Origin: Pusillimonas sp. TS35
GTDB lineage: Bacteria; Pseudomonadota; Gammaproteobacteria; Burkholderiales; Burkholderiaceae_B
Assembly: GCF_009857885.1 (NCBI RefSeq)
Contig: NZ_WWER01000005.1
Coordinates: 1-64,000 of the forward strand
Direction: 5' to 3'
Length of the DNA stretch: 64,000 nucleotides
Part shown: positions 17,312 through 25,445 of the stretch, piece by piece
Numbering within the stretch: the stretch's first letter is position 1
Layout: every line of letters starts with the position of its first letter
Made by a program: the position numbers and the translations under genes
The notes under the pieces: generated by a model
Database searches by the model: none
The model's input: only the letters and a program-made list of their open reading frames with translations
What the model was told of the DNA's origin: nothing

Positions 17312-18016
17312 CTATTCAGCCGCGCCGGGAGATGAGTCTGACGCTGGCTTGTTTCCAAACCATCCTCCATAGACTCTTTCAGCCCGTGCCTGCAGCAGTT
17401 GTCGTTCCGCATCCAGTTGCTGTGCAGCAAGCTGAATGCGGGTCTGTTCAGCTGAGATATTCGCCTGCTCAATCTGAATTCGCGCCTGCAGTTCAGCAAT
17501 TTCCTTGGGGTTGGTCGTTTGATTGATCTGATCCTGCAGGGCATCGACGTTGGCCAGCCGCTGAGTCATCGAATCGTAGGCCCGTTCACTCATGGCTTTC
17601 GCGGTGGCCTCAATGTTCAGCGACCGTTTTGATAGATCCTGTCTGTCTTCGGCGAAGTTCACTGGGGCCATGACATCATCCGTGATGCGGGAAACATCCG
17701 CGTTCAAACCTGAGCTACCGGATCGGTTGAGCAAGTCCTGAGCGTTGGAGGGCAGCGCAGCGCGAAGCTGGTCGCGGATGGCGTAATCATTGGGAATGAC
17801 ACCGTAGCCGCTGGATTGCGTGAATGCGGCAAGCTGCTCCCTGGCTGTCGCCAGTTGATCCGTGAGGCTCTTCAGCTGGTCACGGGCGGTGAGTAGCTGT
17901 TCCTGCAGTTGGGCAATGGTCGCGGCATCGACCGTAGGGATGCCGCTGGCGCAGGCAGGGTTCATAAAAACAGCGGCCAGGGCAATGCCCGCCGCAAGAT
18001 GCTTGTAGCGTGTCAT
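17312..18016 (-). CDS. virB5: VirB5 minor pilin/tip protein
   Basis: This 234-aa secreted protein has a signal peptide ending near ACASGIP (about residue 24). Long helices with alternating charge follow (LQEQLLTARDQLKSLTDQLATAREQ, then QIEQANISAEQTRIQLAAQQLDAERQ, here given only in part by name), as in VirB5/TraC. It is the first backbone gene downstream of the Shedu insertion. Its start at 18016 faces the Shedu start at 18159, so its promoter must lie in the gap or upstream transcription must cross the Shedu gene. GGAG is 8 bases before ATG. Confidence 0.88.
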   Translation of the reverse strand: MTRYKHLAAGIALAAVFMNPACASGIPTVDAATIAQLQEQLLTARDQLKSLTDQLATAREQLAAFTQSSGYGVIPNDYAIRDQLRAALPSNAQDLLNRSGSSGLNADVSRITDDVMAPVNFAEDRQDLSKRSLNIEATAKAMSERAYDSMTQRLANVDALQDQINQTTNPKEIAELQARIQIEQANISAEQTRIQLAAQQLDAERQLLQARAERVYGGWFGNKPASDSSPGAAE

Positions 18017-18158
18017 GGGAGATCTCCGGGTGGTAAGAGGAAGACGGTGCCGAGCCCAGTGATGGGCCGAAATGGATGGTTTGTATTGCCGTAGAGGCTT
18101 ATCATCGACTGTGATGCGTGGGGTTTCACAGCCGGCTGTTTTTCAAATTTTTTATGTC
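18017..18158. promoter_or_regulatory. Divergent region between virB5 and Shedu
   Basis: This 142-base gap lies between divergent starts. It turns AT-rich toward the Shedu side (TTTTTCAAATTTTTTATG). A regulated divergent promoter is likely from geometry, but no convincing -35/-10 pair was recognised. An in-frame ATG at 18072 could extend Shedu by 29 codons but has no ribosome site. Confidence 0.35.
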
Positions 18159-19370
18159 ATGAGCGAAGATTACGAATACTTCAAGAATAAGCGACCAGAT
18201 CGGGTTTATCTCAGTCGAACTCTTTCTCAAAAACAATATCGTCGGAATGATGAGGGGGAGGTTGAAGAGTTTGAGCGACCCTTTCGAATTGTCTCGAAGG
18301 TCATTGACTGCCGAGAGTCTCATCAGTTTTTCAAGGACGGTAAGCAAGTTTCACTGCGTGTCACCGACGGTGCTCGTCAGGAAATTATCGCAAAATTTTA
18401 CGAAGACACGCGAGGAGTTTTCACTCTTCAAATTCAGCGATATACGGTGGAGAGTGGTGCGCCGCATAAAACTCACTTTACGTTTCTTAATCATGAAATC
18501 GCTACTTTATACAATTTTCTCCAGAATATAGATGTCCTTCCGATAGCTGATGGTCAAAACACAAGGCTAGATGACAGATTCGTTTCGGAACTTGTGCTCA
18601 CGCGGGAGCAGGCACTAAATCTTCTCCACTCCCAGCCTGGGCTTGTGGAAGAGTTGGTGAAAACGCAGGTTACAGCGCGAGATGTTGCAGAGCTAGGCCA
18701 TCGCCGAGAACAGCTTGCCGAATTTGAACGATTGCTTAATGATACGGATCATTTTGAAAATCGGCGAACCGCTTTGGGATTAAACAAAGGGCCTGAATCG
18801 GTCTGGCAATCATTTTTTGAACAGAATACTTGGATCTTCGGCTACGGCTTGAACTATGTTTTCAACGCACCTTTGGACGGAGCAAAGCTTGAACGCGTAG
18901 TTAAAGGCCACGATTTCACTGGGTCGGGAAAACGTGTTGATGCTCTCCTGAAGACCCAAGGCCTAATCAGCGCATTATCATTTGGTGAAATTAAGACGCA
19001 CACTGCTAAGTTACTTAAACCTGTTGCCACGGCCTATCGACGGGAGTGCTGGCAAGTTTCCGACGAATTGGCTGGTGGCATTGCCCAGGTTCAACGTTCG
19101 GTGCAAGCCTCATTAGGAAGTATTCGTTCTAAGACTGAAATAAAAGACGATAGCGGTGCCCCAACGGGTGAATCGGTGTTTCTATATCAACCACGATCTT
19201 TCTTGGTGATTGGCTCATTATCCGAGTTTCATGCAGTACATGGAATTAATGAGGAGCAGTACTCATCGTTCGAGCTCTTTCGGCGCAATCTCAAGTCTCC
19301 TGAGGTCATCACATTTGATGAGTTATTTGAGCGAGCGAAGTACATCGTGGAGAGTAGTGGGCAGGAATAA
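18159..19370 (+). CDS. sduA: Shedu anti-phage nuclease SduA (DUF4263)
   Basis: This 403-aa protein has a variable N-terminal half and the DUF4263 PD-(D/E)XK nuclease domain at the C-terminus. Visible landmarks are ESVWQSFFEQNTWIFGYG (about residues 209-226), the acidic residue in KRVDALLK (about 261) and the catalytic SFGEIKTHTAKLL (E-x-K, about 273-285). A conserved WQVSDELAGGIAQVQ helix follows. Shedu is a single-gene defence system in which the nuclease is activated by phage infection. The gene is AT-richer than the virB genes around it and on the opposite strand, so it looks like inserted cargo. The preferred start is ATG 18159 (MSEDYEYF). Confidence 0.85.
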   Translation: MSEDYEYFKNKRPDRVYLSRTLSQKQYRRNDEGEVEEFERPFRIVSKVIDCRESHQFFKDGKQVSLRVTDGARQEIIAKFYEDTRGVFTLQIQRYTVESGAPHKTHFTFLNHEIATLYNFLQNIDVLPIADGQNTRLDDRFVSELVLTREQALNLLHSQPGLVEELVKTQVTARDVAELGHRREQLAEFERLLNDTDHFENRRTALGLNKGPESVWQSFFEQNTWIFGYGLNYVFNAPLDGAKLERVVKGHDFTGSGKRVDALLKTQGLISALSFGEIKTHTAKLLKPVATAYRRECWQVSDELAGGIAQVQRSVQASLGSIRSKTEIKDDSGAPTGESVFLYQPRSFLVIGSLSEFHAVHGINEEQYSSFELFRRNLKSPEVITFDELFERAKYIVESSGQE

Positions 19371-19435
19371 TGTTCCAAACTCCCATTCACGTTGTGCTGA
19401 AAAGAAAACAGCCAGATGAAATCTGCCAATACAAA

Positions 19436-19816
19436 CTACTGCTTGAAAATGGCGGCTTGGTATTCGGCTTCAGTAATACGGCGAGCTTTCAGGTTGTCAG
19501 AGACGATTTCATCGTCAGCTTCTTTGTAGGCAATGTGTGTACTGTCGCCAACGACCAGGATATTGTCTGCACCATTGAGCCTGGCTGGCACAGTATTGGA
19601 TCGGTATCCGATTTTTCCGAAGTTGTTCCATGCGGTTTCTGTGAACAAGAACGTGTCGTCGTTCCGTTCAATGTGGACCAGGGTCGGAGGGTAGAGACCG
19701 TTATCCGAGAACCAATGACCGATAAACTTCTCGCCCTTCGGTTCCGTCTTGCATCCCGCCAGGATGCTCAGTAGGGCGGTGGCTCCGGCAGCGGCGATGA
19801 AATGTCTTCGTTTCAT
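19436..19816 (-). CDS. Small lipoprotein, possible entry-exclusion protein
   Basis: This 126-aa precursor starts MKRRHFIAAAGATALLSILAGCKTEP. The lipobox LAGC gives a lipidated Cys-22, and the RR near the start gives a Tat-like look. The mature domain is small and beta-rich (GHWFSDNGLYPPTLVHIER, WNNFGKIGYRS). Entry-exclusion (Eex) lipoproteins of related IncN/IncW systems lie near virB5/virB6, so that role is plausible here, between virB4 and virB5, but not shown. It is separated from virB5 only by the Shedu gene. Confidence 0.65.
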   Translation of the reverse strand: MKRRHFIAAAGATALLSILAGCKTEPKGEKFIGHWFSDNGLYPPTLVHIERNDDTFLFTETAWNNFGKIGYRSNTVPARLNGADNILVVGDSTHIAYKEADDEIVSDNLKARRITEAEYQAAIFKQ

Positions 19817-19825
19817 TGGGTGTTC

Positions 19826-20017
19826 CTATGGTGGTCGGTTGTCAGTAAGCCCCTGGCTGCGTTTGTACGCTGCCCAGGCGTCGGCCACGCTGCAAGCGTG
19901 TCCGGCAGTTGTAAGCCAGCAAACACGTTCAATAGGTTTCAGATTGTTCCACCAGGCCATGCCGGCTATCTCATCGGCAGTGGGCTGAGTCTGGAGGTAG
20001 GGACGGGTTAAAGGCAC
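19826..20017 (-). CDS. Small hypothetical protein in the virB operon
   Basis: This 63-aa protein is rich in tryptophan and aromatic residues (MAWWNNLKPIERVCWLTTAGHACSVADAWAAYKR, partly quoted as MAWWNNLKPIERVCWL). It overlaps the end of the upstream gene by 10 bases, so it is probably translated by coupling. No signal or membrane segment is present. It was not recognised. It is likely real because of tight packing in the operon. Confidence 0.55.
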   Translation of the reverse strand: MPLTRPYLQTQPTADEIAGMAWWNNLKPIERVCWLTTAGHACSVADAWAAYKRSQGLTDNRPP

Positions 20018-20553
20018 AGGTCTGGTCCCTCCTGTTCATGCTGCGGCGACGGCCTTAGCGCATGATCGAAGCTGGCGCCGATGAGGTCGCCCACCCGCTG
20101 ATAATCCTCCGGGGTGGGGCGCTTCCCATTCACTTCATGGACATGCAGGCTGTAATACTTTTGCACACCTTGCTCAAAATAGGCACGATCCTGGCGCGGA
20201 TGCGTGGATGAAAACCAGATGTCAGGACTCATGCGTGGGTCGCTGCAGGAGAGCTCTGACAGGCCGTAATCCTGGCCGTGTCGTTCGAGGTCGTCTGCAT
20301 CCACCACTACACGGTCGAGCTCGATGTCACGGGTGTTGGTTTCTCCCGCTTCAAGGTCTTCGTGCGTCCAGTGTTCGCTATAGACCGAGATCAGGAAAGT
20401 GTCTTCCGGGCGGTCTTCGTCCGGGCCGTGCAGGCCCAGCCGTGTATAGAAGTCCTGATCTTTCGTTGCCTGGAGATCATCACGAGCCTGTGTCTGGCGT
20501 CGCTCTTCATCCAGCGCCTGCTGCTTCTCACGTTCGTTGGCATTGTGTTTCAT
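20008..20553 (-). CDS. Hypothetical acidic protein after virB4
   Basis: This 181-aa soluble, strongly acidic protein has a charged N-terminal helix (EREKQQALDEERRQTQARDD) followed by an alpha/beta domain. Features include DTFLISVYSEHWTHEDLEAGE and a YYSLHVHEVNGKRPTPEDY stretch. The ribosome site AGGAA lies before ATG 20553, and 9 bases separate it from the virB4 stop. It is not recognised. Position suggests a plasmid-transfer accessory gene. Confidence 0.7.
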   Translation of the reverse strand: MKHNANEREKQQALDEERRQTQARDDLQATKDQDFYTRLGLHGPDEDRPEDTFLISVYSEHWTHEDLEAGETNTRDIELDRVVVDADDLERHGQDYGLSELSCSDPRMSPDIWFSSTHPRQDRAYFEQGVQKYYSLHVHEVNGKRPTPEDYQRVGDLIGASFDHALRPSPQHEQEGPDLCL

Positions 20554-20562
20554 GGGGTATTC

Positions 20563-23007
20563 CTATGAAGTGGCCGGGACAATGCGGCCTTTACGAACCG
20601 CATCCAGATACACCGGCAACCATTGCGCTGGGTCAGGCCCGGCCTGGGCTACCGCCTGTTCTGCAACCTCTGCCATGTCGGGGCTGCCGGAGAACACCAG
20701 CAGTTCGTCTTCGCAGCCTGAGAGGTCCAGCTGTGCCACCGTAACGCTGGAGCCTTGCTTGACGAGAAACTTTCGGCTGGCTTCGCCCAGCGTTTTCAGC
20801 AACTCGAACTCAGCCACAGTCAGGCCGAATCCTTCGATGTAGTCACTGGCCTTGGCCCTGGGGTTGGGCAGCAGAATCAGGGTCGCTGTTTGCTGAACCA
20901 GTGAAGGGCCAACCGGGTTTTCGGTGATGGCTCCCGGTTCCTGTGTGGCGAAGGCCAGCACACCGTTTTTCTTGCGGATGGTGCGGCTGGCGTCCTGCAT
21001 GTCATCCTGGAAATGCTTGTCCTTGAGCGGATGCTGGCATTCGTCGTACAGGTTGATGATGCGCCGGCCATCGTGCAGGGCGTCGATGCGGTGCTTCAAA
21101 TACATGGTGGCCGCGCCGCGTACCGCGTCATCGTCCAGCAGTTCGGTAAGGTCAAAGCCAAAGATGGCCGGTTGGCCGTCATCCGTTGCCAGGCTCAGCT
21201 GATCTGCCGGGTTGTCGAACACCCAGCCGTATTCACCGCCCCGGCACCACGGTGCCAGGCGTGCGTGAATGGTGCTGGTGCTGTCGTCCTCGCTATAAGG
21301 GTTGGGCAGCAAGGTGTTCAGGGTGGACAGCGTGCGGGCTTCGCGGTCGATCAGCGTGGTCAGCTGCTGCACGGCCTGGGTAATGTCGGCATGTTGTCGG
21401 GTGGTGACCGCTTCCCCCCGGCGTTCGGCCAGGAAAACAACCAGCCGCACCATGAAGGCCACGTTGCCTTTCGTAGGTTCCATCTGAAATGGGTTCCAGC
21501 CGGTGGATTCGCCAAGGCGGATATTGAAATAGCGCCCTCCCAGCGCCATGATGAGAATTTGCATGCCCTGGTCTTTGTCCCACACCACACACGTTGCGCC
21601 GAACTTCTGTGCTTGGGTCAGCAGCATTCCCTGCAGCACGGTTTTTCCGGTGCCGGTCATGCCGATAATCATGGTGTTGCCCGGGCGTCGCTTGCCGGTT
21701 TCGTCCAGGTCTTCCACCGAAGCATGGAAGTTGAAGAAGAACGGGCTGCCGGTTTGCGTCTTGAGCATGGTGACGGCTGGCCCCCAGGGGTTGCCAGCGG
21801 GCTTGCCCGTCAGTTGGTTATGTAGACTGGAGAAGCACAGGAAGTTGAGCGACGTGATTGGCACCGGACGCGGACGCCAGTGCCAGTTGCCAGGCAGCTG
21901 CGCCCAGAAGCCAGCTTCCAGGGCTTTTTCCAATGGCCTGAAGCCGATGGCTTCTTCGGCCAGGGCGGTGGCTGTATGCGCCAGTGCCTGGCGCACGCCT
22001 TCAGCCGTGTTGCCATAAAGGAGCAAGGTGGCGTGGTGGTCGCCCAGACCAAGACGGCCGGAAGTGAGGTCATCCATGGCCTGAGTCAGCTGGCCTACCT
22101 GGCTGCCGGCATCATCGCCGGAATCTACCAGCAGCTTTTGATGGCGTTTCACCAGCTTCTTTGCGGCGGCTCCGGTGTGACTGCCCCAGGACTGGGTCAG
22201 CACAAACTCGTGCGGCAGGCCCAGCAACCGATCCAGATGGCCGGGCTTGCTGGCTTCCGGGTAATCGCGCAGCTCCATCATGCCGAAGATGCGCGAGTCT
22301 GCCACGGTACGCAGTTCTCCAAGCTCACCATGTTTGCCGAAGATGGGCCGGGCATAGGGGAGAGTGTCGCGTAACCGTTCCCGCGAAACCGGTACAGGCC
22401 GATGACGCCCCGAAAGCACAAAGCCCAGGAACTCAGCGGTTTCACTGAAGGCAAAGCCATTGCGATCCACAATCCCCAGCGTCTGCGGGTCGTAGCGGTA
22501 CAGGCCCGCTTTGAGGGTACGCAGTATGTCGCTCAGGCGGGCGATGGATTCCGCCTGCCAGTGCGCGATGCGCTGGCTGTCGGCCTTTTCCAGACTGGCG
22601 AAGGTGCCAAGTATCGGATCCTCTACCGGGTGAACCAGCACTGACAGGTACAGGTCATTCATCATCAGGCCGCTTGCATCGAAGGTGGCGCGGTACGCTG
22701 CATCGAACCGGGAGGCGAAGGGTTGGCTGAAGGTGCTTTCCGGGTATTCGGTGACGCGGCGGCGGATGATGTGGGAATAGAAGCCGACCAATCCCATGGG
22801 CAGGCCGCGCAGCACGTTATGCAGGGCTTCAATCCATTCCTTCAGTTCCTCCAGGGCGTAGGCGTCGGGCGCACGCCCTGCCACCTTGATGACGGCCAGG
22901 TACTCGTGGTTGTCGCAGGCGATGATCTGATCTGTGACATGGTGGGAATAGGGCAGATAACGTGAAACCCGCCGTTCGTCCACGGCGAGAGTGGCTGCAG
23001 CAGTCAT
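20563..23007 (-). CDS. virB4: VirB4 secretion ATPase
   Basis: This 814-aa protein is the largest conserved ATPase of the type IV secretion system, working at the base of the channel and in pilus biogenesis. The N-terminal CagE/TrbE/VirB domain precedes Walker A GMTGTGKT (about residues 447-454) and Walker B IINLYDECQ (about 645-653). A RTIRKKNGVLAFATQEP segment follows, typical of VirB4. The ribosome site AAGGA precedes ATG 23007. It is intact and full length. Confidence 0.95.
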   Translation of the reverse strand: MTAAATLAVDERRVSRYLPYSHHVTDQIIACDNHEYLAVIKVAGRAPDAYALEELKEWIEALHNVLRGLPMGLVGFYSHIIRRRVTEYPESTFSQPFASRFDAAYRATFDASGLMMNDLYLSVLVHPVEDPILGTFASLEKADSQRIAHWQAESIARLSDILRTLKAGLYRYDPQTLGIVDRNGFAFSETAEFLGFVLSGRHRPVPVSRERLRDTLPYARPIFGKHGELGELRTVADSRIFGMMELRDYPEASKPGHLDRLLGLPHEFVLTQSWGSHTGAAAKKLVKRHQKLLVDSGDDAGSQVGQLTQAMDDLTSGRLGLGDHHATLLLYGNTAEGVRQALAHTATALAEEAIGFRPLEKALEAGFWAQLPGNWHWRPRPVPITSLNFLCFSSLHNQLTGKPAGNPWGPAVTMLKTQTGSPFFFNFHASVEDLDETGKRRPGNTMIIGMTGTGKTVLQGMLLTQAQKFGATCVVWDKDQGMQILIMALGGRYFNIRLGESTGWNPFQMEPTKGNVAFMVRLVVFLAERRGEAVTTRQHADITQAVQQLTTLIDREARTLSTLNTLLPNPYSEDDSTSTIHARLAPWCRGGEYGWVFDNPADQLSLATDDGQPAIFGFDLTELLDDDAVRGAATMYLKHRIDALHDGRRIINLYDECQHPLKDKHFQDDMQDASRTIRKKNGVLAFATQEPGAITENPVGPSLVQQTATLILLPNPRAKASDYIEGFGLTVAEFELLKTLGEASRKFLVKQGSSVTVAQLDLSGCEDELLVFSGSPDMAEVAEQAVAQAGPDPAQWLPVYLDAVRKGRIVPATS

Positions 23008-23018
23008 GGTGGCGTCCT

Positions 23019-23339
23019 TTATCGGATGAGCGCGCGCCAGGGGCGGCGCCGGTGGTAGCCGTGCAGGGCGTAGCTGGAACCTTTCCAGAAACGCTGGTTG
23101 CGGTTGCGTTTACGGGTCTTGAGTTCCAGCCAGAGCACGTCCAGGGCTTTGTCGTCGTCGCGGGTGAGGATGGCCAGGGTAGGCATGACCACGAACAAGA
23201 GTCCCCACCAGGCTAGGCCCGCCGTCATGGCGATCATCGCGACAACGGCGAAGGCACCCAATAACAGCCGTGTGGGAATCCCCATGAAGGTGGCCTTGCG
23301 GCCCAGCCCCTTGAAGACGGGGTAGGTGTGATTGTTCAT
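23019..23339 (-). CDS. virB3: VirB3 inner-membrane protein
   Basis: This 106-aa protein has a short N-terminus (YPVFKGLGRKATFMGIP) typical of VirB3/TrbD. Two adjacent membrane segments follow (LLLGAFAVVAMIAMTAGLAW, then LLFVVMPTLAIL) and then a cytoplasmic tail with DDKALDVLWLELKTRKR. It lies 3 bases after the virB2 stop and 11 bases before virB4. Confidence 0.9.
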   Translation of the reverse strand: MNNHTYPVFKGLGRKATFMGIPTRLLLGAFAVVAMIAMTAGLAWWGLLFVVMPTLAILTRDDDKALDVLWLELKTRKRNRNQRFWKGSSYALHGYHRRRPWRALIR

Positions 23340-23342
23340 GGC

Positions 23343-23663
23343 TTATTTCCAGAGCAGCACAACCAGTTCAGCGGCTGAGCCGGCCAGCAGCACACCGATG
23401 CCCCAACGGATGGCGTCATCCTTGCGCATGACCTCTGCGGAATACAGCACAAAGATGATGATGCCGATGATGATGGCGGCAATCGGCAGGATGACATCCA
23501 GGTTGTCGCGCAGGGTCTGCAGCGTGGTCTGCGCCCTGGACAGCCCGCCGATGGATTGAGCCGATGCAGCCTGAGTGATGCTGAACAGCAGCAGGGCTGT
23601 CCTCCATCTGTTGAGAATACGCAGGCGCTGCGTAGCGTTTCTGAAGTGATTCAGTAGTGACAT
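23343..23663 (-). CDS. virB2: VirB2 major pilin precursor
   Basis: This 106-aa prepilin has a long signal peptide ending near ASAQSIGG (about residue 36). Two hydrophobic helices follow (LPIAAIIIGIIIFVLYSAEVM and GIGVLLAGSAAELVVLLW) separated by the short charged loop RKDDAIRW, as in VirB2/TrbC pilins. It is placed between virB1 and virB3 as expected. Confidence 0.9.
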   Translation of the reverse strand: MSLLNHFRNATQRLRILNRWRTALLLFSITQAASAQSIGGLSRAQTTLQTLRDNLDVILPIAAIIIGIIIFVLYSAEVMRKDDAIRWGIGVLLAGSAAELVVLLWK

Positions 23664-23746
23664 GGAAAGACTCCTGCCCCAGACGCCGGGCGGCGCAGGG
23701 GTGACAGTGAAAAGGGAAATAGGGTTGCCGGCCTAGTGAGCCGTGG

Positions 23747-24409
23747 TCAGGCGTCGGAACGCTGATCGGGCTCAGGGTCGGGCGTCTGAGCAAAACCATC
23801 AGTCGCCGGGTTGGAGGTGAAACCATCGGGTGTGCCGTGTGGCGCTTCAGGCTGTGGCTTCTGCCTGGGCTTCTCTGAGGGCTGGGCCGGTGTGCCGGTC
23901 GCAGCCGCGGATGTCGTATCGTCGGCAAGCGGCACCAGGGCAGGTACCTTGATGCCCGCCTGGGTCAGCACTTTCCCCACATAGCCGTTGGTAAAGCCAC
24001 GGCTGAAATTGCCGGTGTTGTAGCAGGACAGCGCGGCGCGCAGCGCCTGCTGCGGGTCTTTGTGCGTGGGTAAGGCTCGGGTGTAGCAGTCAGCCAGCAC
24101 GGTCTGGGCTGCCGTCAGATTGCGGCAGGGGTCAAACACGGTCGTGGCATCCAGCTTCAGCCATGCCCAGTTGCGCACATTGATCTGGCCCAGCCCGGCA
24201 TCGAAGTCGATGCCCTGGTCAATCAGTGATTGCGCTGCGGCGGTGGCTTCCTCCAGGCTGCGAGGTTGACGCTTCAGTTGGTGGCCCTTGCGATTGACGC
24301 CGATGGCGTACTGCTGCACTCTGGATTCATGTTTGACCACGGCATGCAGTGTGACCGGGTGAATATCGGGAGCGCAGGCAAGAGCCAGGGCGGCGAGTTC
24401 TGCAAGCAT
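23747..24409 (-). CDS. virB1: VirB1-like lytic transglycosylase
   Basis: This 220-aa peptidoglycan hydrolase opens the wall for the secretion channel. The SLT fold is visible: the catalytic glutamate in VVKHESRVQQYAIGVN (about residue 28), then GLGQINVRNWAWL (about 94-106) and ALSCYNTGN. The C-terminal 70 residues are a proline/alanine-rich, low-complexity tail. An obvious cleavable signal is weak, though the N-terminus is hydrophobic. It lies 10 bases after the trbM stop. Confidence 0.88.
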   Translation of the reverse strand: MLAELAALALACAPDIHPVTLHAVVKHESRVQQYAIGVNRKGHQLKRQPRSLEEATAAAQSLIDQGIDFDAGLGQINVRNWAWLKLDATTVFDPCRNLTAAQTVLADCYTRALPTHKDPQQALRAALSCYNTGNFSRGFTNGYVGKVLTQAGIKVPALVPLADDTTSAAATGTPAQPSEKPRQKPQPEAPHGTPDGFTSNPATDGFAQTPDPEPDQRSDA

Positions 24410-24419
24410 GGTGGCGTCC

Positions 24420-25091
24420 TCAGTTGTCGCTGCGGTGCCTGGGGTCGGTCAGCGAGAAGTTCCAGCCGCTGGCCCACTGCCCCGTGTGCTCAGCCTCCCA
24501 CCTTGCCTGTGCCGCGTTGTAATCCTCAGCCTTGATCCAGTAGCCGCCCATGGCCGGCCTGCCCACATACCGGACAGACAGTTCATAGGTCCAGGCGTGA
24601 TCGTTGTAGACCACACAATAAGCGGGCAGCTGTGTGAGCGTGACCGTGCGAAGGGGATGCACTTCGTAGACGGGTTCGTCGCTGTCGCCGCCATAGCGGT
24701 AGCCGCGTTTACGCCATTTGTAGGCAGTACCGGCGTAGTTGCTATTCAGGAAGCCTGCATCACATTTGCCTGCCCCTCGGGCAATGGCGTCGATGCGCTG
24801 CGCCATGCCATTTTCACGGGAAGCCGGACACTCTGACAGGAAAGCCCGTCTGGCCGCTACCGTCGCAGACCAGTCCAGGCCGCGCTTGTTGTACTTCTTT
24901 ATGTCGAAATAATGATTCAGCGACGGGCTGCATTCGCCAGGGCGCAGGCTGGATGACAGGCATAGCGTCGCTTCGCAGGCTAGGCGGGGAATGCCTGTCA
25001 GCAGCTCAATGGTGCCGTTCGCGTGGGCAACAGGAGCCAGGACGCAGGCAAGCGCCAGCGCCCCAGCCCTCAGGGCGGGAAGGGTGTGCAT
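24420..25091 (-). CDS. trbM: TrbM-like conjugal transfer protein
   Basis: This 223-aa periplasmic protein has a signal peptide ending near VAHANG (about residue 25). The cysteine-rich TrbM signature follows: LACEATLCLSSSLRPGECSPSL and FLSECP. Then come aromatic-rich C-terminal repeats (YRYGGDSDEPVYEVHP, AYCVVYNDHAWTYE). TrbM is found with IncP-type and VirB-type mating systems and supports transfer, but its mechanism is unclear. It heads the virB1-virB4 group. Confidence 0.85.
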   Translation of the reverse strand: MHTLPALRAGALALACVLAPVAHANGTIELLTGIPRLACEATLCLSSSLRPGECSPSLNHYFDIKKYNKRGLDWSATVAARRAFLSECPASRENGMAQRIDAIARGAGKCDAGFLNSNYAGTAYKWRKRGYRYGGDSDEPVYEVHPLRTVTLTQLPAYCVVYNDHAWTYELSVRYVGRPAMGGYWIKAEDYNAAQARWEAEHTGQWASGWNFSLTDPRHRSDN

Positions 25092-25141
25092 GGGGAGTCT
25101 CCGGGAGTAGGGTGGAGCGTGCGGCCAGTTGGCCTGGGTTA

Positions 25142-25432
25142 TCAGCGCTGCTGCAGCGTCTGTTGTGCGATGGCGAGATGTTCAGGCTTGGCCATGGCCC
25201 GCAGTAGGTGGGCGCTTTCAATAGCAGCCAGGCGGGTATCGCGCAGCTGGCCCAGATCGGCGACGACCTTGCGTAGTAGCGTAAGTTCTTCTTGCAGCGT
25301 GTCGTCGGCGGAAAGCCGTCGCCTTATATAGTTAGAGAGGGATAGCCCGGACAGGGCGGCGGCTTCGCCTAGGCGCGCAGCATGGGACGAGGTCACCCGG
25401 ATACGGATGACCTCGGAAAGAGGTTCGTTCAT
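25142..25432 (-). CDS. TrwA/TraK-like ribbon-helix-helix relaxosome protein
   Basis: This 96-aa protein uses ATG 25432 (MNEPLSEVIRIRVTSSH) behind GGGAGCA. The upstream extension to 25489 overlaps the preceding gene and has no site of its own. The N-terminal RHH domain shows the strand VIRIRVTSS, then the helix LGEAAALSGLSLSNYIRRRL. A C-terminal tetramerising helix follows (LLRKVVADLGQLRDTRL). The layout matches TrwA of R388, which binds oriT and helps TrwC nick. In such plasmids this gene lies next to oriT and traD. Here it is at the opposite end of the transfer region, beside trbM. Confidence 0.7.
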   Translation of the reverse strand: MNEPLSEVIRIRVTSSHAARLGEAAALSGLSLSNYIRRRLSADDTLQEELTLLRKVVADLGQLRDTRLAAIESAHLLRAMAKPEHLAIAQQTLQQR

Positions 25433-25445
25433 GGGTGCTCCCTTG

